Part shown: positions 1 to 5,679 of the stretch, piece after piece
Layout: every line of letters starts with the position of its first letter
Position numbering within the stretch: the stretch's first letter is position 1
From: Burkholderiaceae bacterium
GTDB lineage: Bacteria; Pseudomonadota; Gammaproteobacteria; Burkholderiales; Burkholderiaceae_D
Assembly (NCBI GenBank): GCA_019752915.1
Contig: JAIELO010000131.1
Location: forward strand, 1-5,679
Length of the DNA: 5,679 bases
Direction of reading: 5' to 3'
Translations under genes and position numbers: made by a program
Notes under the pieces: model-generated
The model's input: the letters and a program-made list of their open reading frames with translations, nothing else
Told to the model about the DNA's origin: nothing
Database searches by the model: none

Positions 1-24
1 TACCGCCACAGCCAGACCCAGATC

Positions 25-453
25 ATGCCCGTACTTACCCTGAATGCCGACAACCACAACGAACTTGCCCATGCTATTGGCGGCGAGCGCTGGGTGGTGG
101 CCTGCCTGTGCGCCGCCTGGTGCGGCACCTGTGGCAGCTACCGCGCCACCTTCGAGGAACTGGCCGGGCGCCATCCGGACAAGCAGTTTGTGTGGATCGA
201 TATCGAAGACCACGCCGATCTGCTTGGCGATCTGGATGTCGAAAATTTCCCTACCCTGCTGATCCAGCGCGATGAAACGGTGGCGTTTTTCGGCACCATC
301 CTGCCCGATGCCGGCGTGGCACAGCGCCTGATCATCGCGCAGGCTGCACTGGACGCGGCCGAACTGGCGGCGCAGGCCGCGAGCAGCGCAGAACGGCGCG
401 ACTGGCAGCAGGACTGCAATCTGCGCTCCATGCTGCGCAACGCTGCCGATTAG
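25..453 (+). CDS. Thioredoxin-fold family protein (WCGTC active site)
   Basis: A 142-residue protein with a single thioredoxin fold. It is probably a cytoplasmic thiol-disulfide oxidoreductase or thioredoxin-like reductant; no signal peptide or membrane segment is visible. The redox motif is W32-C33-G34-T35-C36, at the usual place after the hydrophobic strand WVVACLCAA (23-31). The second hallmark, the cis-proline loop, is N74-F75-P76-T77, followed by the strand LLIQ and an FFG turn (88-90) typical of the family. Two further cysteines (C27, C29) lie just before the active site and one (C131) near the end. The C-terminal tail (about 106-142) is Ala-rich and helical and goes beyond a minimal 105-residue thioredoxin. 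The ATG at 25 fits the usual N-terminus length, but no good Shine-Dalgarno is visible and the frame stays open to base 1, so the start could lie further left. It converges with the oxidoreductase gene. Its substrate is unknown, and CGTC differs from the classical CGPC. Confidence 0.88.
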   Translation: MPVLTLNADNHNELAHAIGGERWVVACLCAAWCGTCGSYRATFEELAGRHPDKQFVWIDIEDHADLLGDLDVENFPTLLIQRDETVAFFGTILPDAGVAQRLIIAQAALDAAELAAQAASSAERRDWQQDCNLRSMLRNAAD

Positions 454-524
454 TACAAAATAGTACGACTCCGTGTTGAATAGTGCTGTTTAGTGCAAAT
501 TAATGCAATGAGTGCGGCAGCGTT
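439..524. repeat. Perfect 10-bp inverted repeat across the convergent gene ends
   Basis: AACGCTGCCG at 439-448 is the exact reverse complement of CGGCAGCGTT at 515-524, with 66 bp between the arms. The left arm covers the last codons of the thioredoxin-like gene, and the right arm begins directly after the stop codon of the minus-strand oxidoreductase. Each converging transcript would therefore meet the same 10-mer at its 3' end and could form a 10-bp GC-rich stem on read-through. There is no U-tract directly after either arm and the loop is long, so this is not a standard intrinsic terminator. A role in bidirectional termination or mRNA 3'-end stability is inference; chance is also possible. 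Confidence 0.6.
451..519 (+). repeat. Degenerate 10-bp-phased TAGTRC repeat array
   Basis: This AT-rich array starts at the stop codon of the thioredoxin-like gene and fills most of the 71-bp intergenic gap. Similar hexamers recur with a period of about 10 bp: TAGTAC at 451 and 461, a weak unit CCGTGT at 471, TAGTGC at 481 and 491, TAATGC at 501 and GAGTGC at 510 (one base out of phase). The four bases after each hexamer vary and are often A- or T-rich. The array places stop codons in all three plus-strand frames (451, 461 and 501, among others). One helical turn per unit would put the hexamers on one face of the DNA, as in an operator array, but a site between two 3' ends is unusual for an operator. 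It may equally be a decayed tandem duplication. Confidence 0.5.
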
Positions 525-2882
525 TTACAGGCTCAATGGCAGGCTACGCAGACGCTTGCCGGTCAGCTTGAACACGGCATTGGCCACTGCCGGTGCAATC
601 GGCGGCGTGGCCGGCTCGCCCATCCCTTCCGGATGCTCGGCGCTAGGCAAAATCACCGTTTCCACCACTGGCGCCTGATCCATACGCAGCACTGCATAGT
701 CATGGAAATTACTCTGCTCGACCGCACCATCTTTCAGCGTGATGGCGCCGTACAGCGCCGCCGAGAGACCGAACAGCACCGCTGATTCGGCCTGCTGGGC
801 GATGATGTTGGGATTGACAGCGATGCCGCAATCGATCGCACACACCACCCGGTGCACGCGGATCTGCCCCGCGTCCACCGACACCTCCGCCACCTGCGCA
901 ACGATGCTGCCAAACGACTGGTGCAAGGCCACGCCATGCGCACGACCTGCCGGCGCCACACCGGCGCGGGCAACTGCTGCATCGAGCACCGCCAGATGAC
1001 GCGGGTGCTGCTGCAGCAGGCCGCGCCGGTAAGCCACGCCATCCTTGCCGGCCGCCTGCGCCAGTTCGTCGATAAAACTCTCTTTGAAAAAGGCATTGTG
1101 CGAATGCCCCACCGAGCGCCAGTAACCGAGCGGCACGACGCTATCGACGATCACATGGCTGATGCGCTGATGGGGGAATTCGTACTGCATATCGAACTCG
1201 CCTTCCGCCGTGGTTTTGTCCGGCCCTGCCGGTGGCAAGCCCAGATTGCGCTGGAAAAACTGGTGTGACACCGAACCGCTGGCCGACTTGCTGGCATAGC
1301 CCAGTACATTGCCAGCGCCGTCCAGCGTAGCGCTGAAGCGCGCAAGCGCCGCCGGGCGATACAGGTCATGGCGCAGATCATCCTCGCGGCTCCAGATCAT
1401 CTGTACCGGCACACCACCAGCCTGTTTCGCCACGGCCACCACCTGCGACACCATGTCAACGTCCAGTCGGCGCCCGAAGCCGCCACCGAGCATGGTCACC
1501 ACCAGTTCCACCTGATCCGTCGCAACACCGGCCGCTTTGGCCGCTGCCTCCACCGCGAAGCCCGGCGACTGGGTCGGCGCCCACAGCATGACTTTGCCAT
1601 CCTTGACTTGCGCCGTGCAGTTAATCGGCTCCATGGCGGCATGCGCAAGGAAGGGAGCACGGTATTCGGCGCTGATACTCTTCACCGCACCACCAGCTTT
1701 GCCGGCCACGATGTCCATATCGCCGCGCTGGTGATACACATAACCGTCCTCGCTATCGAGACGGGCGGCCAGATCGGCCACCACGGCTGCGCTGTGCAAT
1801 GTAGCGCCGGCACCGGCCTGCCACTGCACCGGCAGCGCCAGTGCCGCCTGCTTGGCCTGCCAGTAGCTGCGTGCCAGCACGGCCACGCCGGCGCCAGCGC
1901 CGGTACGAACTGGCAGCGCTGCAGAAAAGTCCAGCACCTGCAGCACGCCGGGCAGCTTCAGCACCGCCTGTGCATCCACGCTCGCTACCGTCGCGCCCAG
2001 CGTGGGCGCCATGCACACGGCGGCATACACCATGCCGGGCGGACGGACATCGATGCCGAAGACGGCACTGCCATTGACCTTGCCCGGAGAGTCACGGCGT
2101 GGCAGGGCACGTCCGATCAGTTTGAAGTCGCGCGGGGCTTTCAGTACCACGGCAGCGGGTTTGGCATTGACGGCAGCAGCGGCCAGCGCACCATACGCCA
2201 GACGACGACCATCGGCATGGATGACAAAACCGTTTTCCGTGCGACAGTCGGCCAGCGCTGCCTGCCACTGTTGCGCGGCAGCGGCCAGCAGCATGGCGCG
2301 CGCCGTGGCACCGGCCTCGCGCATCGGCAGCCACGCGTCCTTGACGCTGGACGAGCCGCCGGTAATGATCAGCCCCAGTTCGCGCGCCACCTTGCCCACC
2401 ATCCAGCTGGCGACCGCTTTCAGCTTGCCGTCATCGTCGGGGTGGAAGGGCAAACCATCTTTGAGCATGGCGATGTTGCCGAAGATTTTATCGATCGGTG
2501 CCTGCACCAGCTGCACGGACGACAGCGGGACATCGAGTTCTTCGGCCACCAGCATCGGCAGCGCCGTGTGGATGCCCTGCCCCATTTCACTGCGCGGCAT
2601 CGCCAGCGTCACCATGCCATCCGGTGCCAGCGCGATCCAGCCATTCAGCGCAACCGCGCCGCCAGTGGTCGGCAAGGGGTGACTACCATGCAGGCGCTGG
2701 CGCGGTGGCATCACGCCCCAGCCCACCACCAGTGCGCCCAGCGCGGCCACACCACCGAAGATGAAACGACGGCGCGAACGCTGTTTCACACCCGACTGGT
2801 TTTCCTGAGTTGCTGGCTGCGAAGCTGGCTGCGAAGCTGCCTGACTAGCCGCCTGATTGGCGGGCTGCTGATCTTCCTGCAT
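525..2882 (-). CDS. Tat-exported molybdopterin-binding oxidoreductase large subunit (IorB / xanthine dehydrogenase family)
   Basis: A 785-residue molybdenum-cofactor subunit of the aldehyde oxidase/xanthine dehydrogenase superfamily, closest in layout to the isoquinoline 1-oxidoreductase beta subunit (about 780 residues). Such enzymes hydroxylate N-heterocycles or oxidise aldehydes and pass electrons to a separate [2Fe-2S] subunit. A Q/A/S-rich N-region (2-30) precedes a twin-arginine signal S36-R37-R38-R39-F40-I41 and a hydrophobic stretch (about 41-59), pointing to export of the folded, cofactor-loaded protein. Next come a first cofactor-binding part (about 80-240, with MGQGIHTALPMLVAEELDV at 100-118), the hammerhead domain (about 265-355, GSAVFGIDVRPPGMVYA), the motif GGGFGRR (466-472), GYWRSVGHSHNAFF (586-599) and the C-terminal G753-M-G-E756-P with the expected catalytic glutamate. 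The start at 2882 is backed by GGAG 8 nt upstream. It lies 18 bp after the c-di-GMP gene, so it is probably co-transcribed. No [2Fe-2S] or cytochrome partner is present in the window. The substrate cannot be told from sequence. Confidence 0.93.
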   Translation of the reverse strand: MQEDQQPANQAASQAASQPASQPATQENQSGVKQRSRRRFIFGGVAALGALVVGWGVMPPRQRLHGSHPLPTTGGAVALNGWIALAPDGMVTLAMPRSEMGQGIHTALPMLVAEELDVPLSSVQLVQAPIDKIFGNIAMLKDGLPFHPDDDGKLKAVASWMVGKVARELGLIITGGSSSVKDAWLPMREAGATARAMLLAAAAQQWQAALADCRTENGFVIHADGRRLAYGALAAAAVNAKPAAVVLKAPRDFKLIGRALPRRDSPGKVNGSAVFGIDVRPPGMVYAAVCMAPTLGATVASVDAQAVLKLPGVLQVLDFSAALPVRTGAGAGVAVLARSYWQAKQAALALPVQWQAGAGATLHSAAVVADLAARLDSEDGYVYHQRGDMDIVAGKAGGAVKSISAEYRAPFLAHAAMEPINCTAQVKDGKVMLWAPTQSPGFAVEAAAKAAGVATDQVELVVTMLGGGFGRRLDVDMVSQVVAVAKQAGGVPVQMIWSREDDLRHDLYRPAALARFSATLDGAGNVLGYASKSASGSVSHQFFQRNLGLPPAGPDKTTAEGEFDMQYEFPHQRISHVIVDSVVPLGYWRSVGHSHNAFFKESFIDELAQAAGKDGVAYRRGLLQQHPRHLAVLDAAVARAGVAPAGRAHGVALHQSFGSIVAQVAEVSVDAGQIRVHRVVCAIDCGIAVNPNIIAQQAESAVLFGLSAALYGAITLKDGAVEQSNFHDYAVLRMDQAPVVETVILPSAEHPEGMGEPATPPIAPAVANAVFKLTGKRLRSLPLSL
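2812..2839. repeat. 12-bp tandem repeat inside the Tat protein N-region
   Basis: GCTGGCTGCGAA occurs twice in perfect tandem (2812-2823 and 2824-2835), followed by a partial third copy (GCTG at 2836-2839). Read on the minus strand it encodes repeated Ser-Gln-Pro-Ala units in the low-complexity stretch ahead of the twin-arginine motif. The unit is four codons long, so slippage would change the linker length without a frameshift. Confidence 0.75.
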
Positions 2883-2890
2883 AACGGTGT

Positions 2891-2894
2891 CTCC
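2891..2894 (-). promoter_or_regulatory. Ribosome binding site of the molybdopterin oxidoreductase gene
   Basis: GGAG on the minus strand lies 8 nt before the ATG whose first base is 2882. It sits inside the 18-bp gap (2883-2900) between the stop codon of the c-di-GMP gene and this start. It fixes the start and suggests independent ribosome entry on a shared transcript. The gap is too short to hold a promoter, and I saw no terminator in it. Confidence 0.8.
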
Positions 2895-2900
2895 GGTATG

Positions 2901-5624
2901 TTATTTTTTCCAGAGCGTCAGCATAACATCGGCGGCCAGCGGCTTACTGTAAAGATAGCCCTGCGCCAGATGGCAACCATGCCGCACCAGGAATTCGGCC
3001 TGCTGTTCGGTCTCCACGCCTTCCGCAATGACGGACAGGTTCATGCTCTTGCCCAGCTGGATGATCGCAATCGCGATCGCCTCGTCATTCACGTCGGTGG
3101 AAATGTCCTTGATGAAGGAGCGGTCAATTTTCAGGGTCTGCACCGGCAACTGCTTCAGATAGGCCAGCGACGAATAGCCGGTACCGAAATCATCAATCGC
3201 CAGTCCGACGCCGATCGCGTGCAGGTCATTGATGAACACCATCGCATCGTCGGTATTCATAATCACCGACTCCGTCACTTCCAGTTGCAGACGGGCCGGA
3301 TCGAGTCCGGTGTCGCGCAAGGTGTCGGCCACCATATTGACGATGCTGCCACGCTCGAACTGCTTGACCGACAGATTGACGGCGATCTTCGGCACCACCA
3401 GCCCGGCCTCCTGCCAGCGCACCATCTGGCGGCAGGCTTCCTGCAATACCCACTTGCCCAGCTGGTTGATAAAGCCGGTGTCTTCGGCCAGCGGAATGAA
3501 ACGGATCGGCGGCACCAGTCCCAGTTCCGGGTGATTCCAGCGCACCAGCGCTTCCACCCCGATCAGCGCACCGGACACGATGTCCACCTGCGGCTGATAA
3601 TGCAGGAAGACTTCATCTTTCTCGATCGAGCGGCGCAGGAAGGTTTCCAGCCGCAGCCGCTCCACACCTTCGCCCGACATCGACGGCGTATAGAAGCTGT
3701 AGCCATTGCGCCCGCGTGCCTTGGCCTGATACATGGCCACGTCGGCATTGCGGATCAGCATATTCAGATCGGTGGCATCGTCCGGGAACAGGCTGATACC
3801 CACGCTGCAGGTGACGAACAGTTCGTGCCCGGCCACCATGAACGGCTGCTCGAACATCTGCACCAGCTTCTCGGCCACCAGACTGGCGCCGAACTGGTTA
3901 TCGATATCTTCGAGCAGCACGATGAATTCATCGCCGCCCAGACGGGCCAGCGTATCGCCTTCGCGCAGGCGCGCCTGCAGCGCTTTCGACACCTGCTTGA
4001 GTAACTCGTCGCCGATATGGTGACCCAGCGTGTCGTTGACGTTCTTGAAGCGGTCAAGGTCGATGAACAGCAGTGCCAGTTGCTCGTGATTGCGGCTTGC
4101 GTGCTGCAGCGCATGATGCAGACGGTCGTGGAACAGCAGCCGGTTCGGTAACGCCGTCAACGGATCGTGGTGCGCCAGATGATCGAGTTTATCCTGCGAC
4201 TCCCTGGCCTTGGTGATGTCACTGAACACCCCCACATAATGCGTGGTCAGCCCCTCGCTGTCGCGTACCGCATTGACGGTCAGCGATTCCAGATACAGTT
4301 CGCCGTTCTTGCGACGGTTCCAGATTTCGCCGCGCCAGTAACCATGTTCGACCTGCGCGCGCCACATCGCGGCATAGAATTCCTCGTCATGGCGCCCCGA
4401 GCGCGTCAGCGTCAGATCCTTGCCCAGCGCTTCCGCTTCGCTGTAGCCGGTGATCTGGGTGAAGGCGGGATTGACCGTCACGATGATACCTTGTGTATCG
4501 AGCACCACCACGCCATCGGCAATGTGCTCGATCACCGTGGCCGACAGGCGTAGCTTTCCTTCGGCTTCCTTGCGTTCACTAATATCGGCAAACACCCAGA
4601 TACTGCCCTCGTTGGCGTGCTGTTTATCGAGCGCGCAGCCGCTGACCAGACACCACAGCATGCTGCCGTCGCGGCGCCGGTAACTGCGTTCTTCGCTGAA
4701 GTACTCGCCTTCCGACAGCGCGCGATACTGGCGGATGCCACTCGCTTCGAAGTCGAAGTTATCGGGGAACAGCTGCTCCGTCGAAGCACCTATCAGCACG
4801 CCGGGGGCATAATCGAACAGCTGTTCGCAGCGCCGGTTCACCGAAACGATGCGGCGGTTGCGCACAAACATCACGCCAAACATCACGTTATCAAGAATCG
4901 CGCTCTGCTCGGCCAGCAGCGCAGCGATGCGCATTTCATTATGCTTGCGCTGGCTGATGTCGGCAATAATCCCGTCCACCCACGGATCGTCCTCACCTTC
5001 ACGAGTCTGTGGCTGGCCGTTTTCCGACACCCAGCGCTCCACGCCGTGCGCGTCGACGATGCGGTATTCCACTTCATAGGGCTGGTGCGCGCGGATCGCC
5101 TCGGAGACGCTGTGACGATGATGGCGCCGGTCTTCCGGCACGATCAGATTGGTCCAGTCATGACTGGTGCCGCGCATGAATTGCGCGGCCGGATAGCCGG
5201 AGATTTCTTCGATGGTTTCCGAGACAAAGTCGATCACACCATCCGGGCGGCAGCGGAATACGGCGCCTGGTACTTGCGTGACGATGGTGCGGAAGCGCTC
5301 TTCGCGCTGGCCGATATCTTCGAACAGGCGGCGGATCGCCACCCGCATCTGGTCGAGCTGACTGGCCAGCAGACCCAGTTCGTCACTGCCACTCAGATCG
5401 AGCCGGGTTTCGAAGTCGCCATGCGAGAGGCGATTCGAGAAGCGCATCAGCTTGCGCAGCGGCTTCATCAGACGGGTATTCAGGAACAGCACGATCAGCA
5501 GCAGCGACACTAGCAACTGGCCGCCCAGCACTTGGATGTAGGCAGTGCGTTTCTCCGCCAGCTCCTGCTGGCTACGCGCGTCGTCCATTTCCACCGTGAT
5601 AGAACCGATGCGCTCACCGCGCAC
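2901..5624 (-). CDS. Membrane-anchored PAS-PAS-PAS-GGDEF-EAL cyclic-di-GMP enzyme, 5' part interrupted
   Basis: A 907-residue bifunctional diguanylate cyclase/phosphodiesterase controlling cyclic-di-GMP. In order: a short N-terminal tail, a membrane segment (about 33-49, LGGQLLVSLLLIVLFLN), HAMP (about 50-104), three PAS domains (about 108-226, 238-352 and 361-473), GGDEF (about 480-640) and EAL (about 655-900). The cyclase site G563-G-D-E-F567 is canonical, and the product-inhibition site R554-E-G-D557 is present. The EAL domain keeps E691-A-L, N750, E782, D811-D812, K832, E868 and Q888, so both activities look possible. PAS domains could sense redox state, light or ligands; no cofactor is evident. 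The first base of this start is a GTG at 5624, with a weak GGGA 7 nt upstream. An ATG at 5588 is an alternative. The frame is open further upstream and protein-like, but a TAG at 5664-5666 stops it (separate entry). Relatives usually have a first membrane helix and a periplasmic sensor region there. The gene is the likely first member of a two-gene unit with the oxidoreductase. Confidence 0.92.
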   Translation of the reverse strand: MRGERIGSITVEMDDARSQQELAEKRTAYIQVLGGQLLVSLLLIVLFLNTRLMKPLRKLMRFSNRLSHGDFETRLDLSGSDELGLLASQLDQMRVAIRRLFEDIGQREERFRTIVTQVPGAVFRCRPDGVIDFVSETIEEISGYPAAQFMRGTSHDWTNLIVPEDRRHHRHSVSEAIRAHQPYEVEYRIVDAHGVERWVSENGQPQTREGEDDPWVDGIIADISQRKHNEMRIAALLAEQSAILDNVMFGVMFVRNRRIVSVNRRCEQLFDYAPGVLIGASTEQLFPDNFDFEASGIRQYRALSEGEYFSEERSYRRRDGSMLWCLVSGCALDKQHANEGSIWVFADISERKEAEGKLRLSATVIEHIADGVVVLDTQGIIVTVNPAFTQITGYSEAEALGKDLTLTRSGRHDEEFYAAMWRAQVEHGYWRGEIWNRRKNGELYLESLTVNAVRDSEGLTTHYVGVFSDITKARESQDKLDHLAHHDPLTALPNRLLFHDRLHHALQHASRNHEQLALLFIDLDRFKNVNDTLGHHIGDELLKQVSKALQARLREGDTLARLGGDEFIVLLEDIDNQFGASLVAEKLVQMFEQPFMVAGHELFVTCSVGISLFPDDATDLNMLIRNADVAMYQAKARGRNGYSFYTPSMSGEGVERLRLETFLRRSIEKDEVFLHYQPQVDIVSGALIGVEALVRWNHPELGLVPPIRFIPLAEDTGFINQLGKWVLQEACRQMVRWQEAGLVVPKIAVNLSVKQFERGSIVNMVADTLRDTGLDPARLQLEVTESVIMNTDDAMVFINDLHAIGVGLAIDDFGTGYSSLAYLKQLPVQTLKIDRSFIKDISTDVNDEAIAIAIIQLGKSMNLSVIAEGVETEQQAEFLVRHGCHLAQGYLYSKPLAADVMLTLWKK

Positions 5625-5679
5625 ATTGATTTCCCGCTCGGCGCGCAGGATATGGCCGGTCAGCTAGCGCTGCGACAGC
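5625..5679 (-). pseudogene. Upstream sensor-domain remnant of the c-di-GMP gene, broken by an in-frame TAG
   Basis: In frame with the downstream enzyme, the minus strand reads LSQR, stop, then LTGHILRAEREIN leading into VRGERIGSITVEMDD. The part after the stop resembles the end of a periplasmic sensor domain running into a membrane helix, so coding similarity appears to continue past the GTG start. The TAG occupies 5664-5666 (CTA on the plus strand). One base change from CAG, TAC, TAT, TGG or TTG would explain it. It could be a true nonsense mutation with restart downstream, a pseudogene, or an assembly or read error close to the sequence end. Only four codons lie upstream of the TAG, so the rest of the sensor is not visible. 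Confidence 0.5.

Noticed and set aside
451..466. Possible small hairpin from two GTAC tetramers near the thioredoxin-like stop codon
   Set aside because: The stem is only 4 bp with a 6-nt AT-rich loop and mismatched flanks, too weak for an intrinsic terminator. The two tetramers are better explained as two units of the repeat array.
493..678. 61-codon plus-strand open frame starting in the intergenic gap
   Set aside because: Most of it is antisense to the conserved C-terminus of the oxidoreductase. There is no ribosome binding site and no recognisable protein features.
2883..2900. Possible promoter or terminator between the two minus-strand genes
   Set aside because: Only 18 bp are available and they hold the ribosome binding site. 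No hairpin with a T-run and no promoter elements could be recognised.
1368..4004. Very long open frame on the plus strand (878 codons) running antisense across both minus-strand genes
   Set aside because: It is rich in His, Arg and Gln, has no recognisable domain, and crosses the junction of two well-supported genes. In GC-rich DNA the antisense frame of strong genes often lacks stops. I treat it as a shadow of the real genes.
4617..5513. 298-codon plus-strand open frame opposite the PAS region
   Set aside because: It is antisense to clear PAS and HAMP coding sequence, shows no family features and has no convincing ribosome binding site.

Overview
The window holds three protein genes on about 5.7 kb of moderately GC-rich DNA (coding regions clearly GC-rich, one short AT-rich gap). 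Codon use, the wording of the thioredoxin-like protein and the domain mix suggest a betaproteobacterium of the Oxalobacteraceae type (Massilia, Duganella, Janthinobacterium and relatives). That placement is inference from recalled family resemblance, not from a search.

Layout, left to right. (1) A small thioredoxin-fold protein (25-453, + strand) with a WCGTC active site and cis-Pro loop. Its start lies so close to the window edge that it cannot be fixed with certainty. (2) A 71-bp AT-rich gap (454-524) between two converging genes. It carries a degenerate array of TAGTRC-like hexamers, mostly at 10-bp spacing, enclosed by a perfect 10-bp inverted repeat placed at the 3' ends of both genes. 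(3) A 785-residue Tat-exported molybdenum hydroxylase large subunit of the isoquinoline 1-oxidoreductase beta (IorB) / xanthine dehydrogenase family (525-2882, - strand). No [2Fe-2S] partner subunit is next to it. (4) Only 18 bp upstream on the same strand, a large membrane-anchored PAS-PAS-PAS-GGDEF-EAL cyclic-di-GMP enzyme (2901-5624, - strand). Both its cyclase and phosphodiesterase motif sets look intact.

The two minus-strand genes look like one transcription unit (c-di-GMP enzyme first, oxidoreductase second), with a good ribosome binding site in the 18-bp gap. The promoter lies beyond the right edge. The most notable oddity is at that edge. The reading frame of the c-di-GMP gene continues upstream with sensor-domain-like sequence, but an in-frame TAG (5664-5666) interrupts it. 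The gene is therefore broken at its 5' end, restarts at an internal GTG, or contains a sequencing error.

No RNA gene, mobile element, CRISPR array or attachment site was seen. I found no convincing undescribed system. The best leads are the interrupted sensor gene, the phased repeat array with its flanking inverted repeat, and the pairing of a c-di-GMP enzyme with an orphan molybdo-oxidoreductase subunit.
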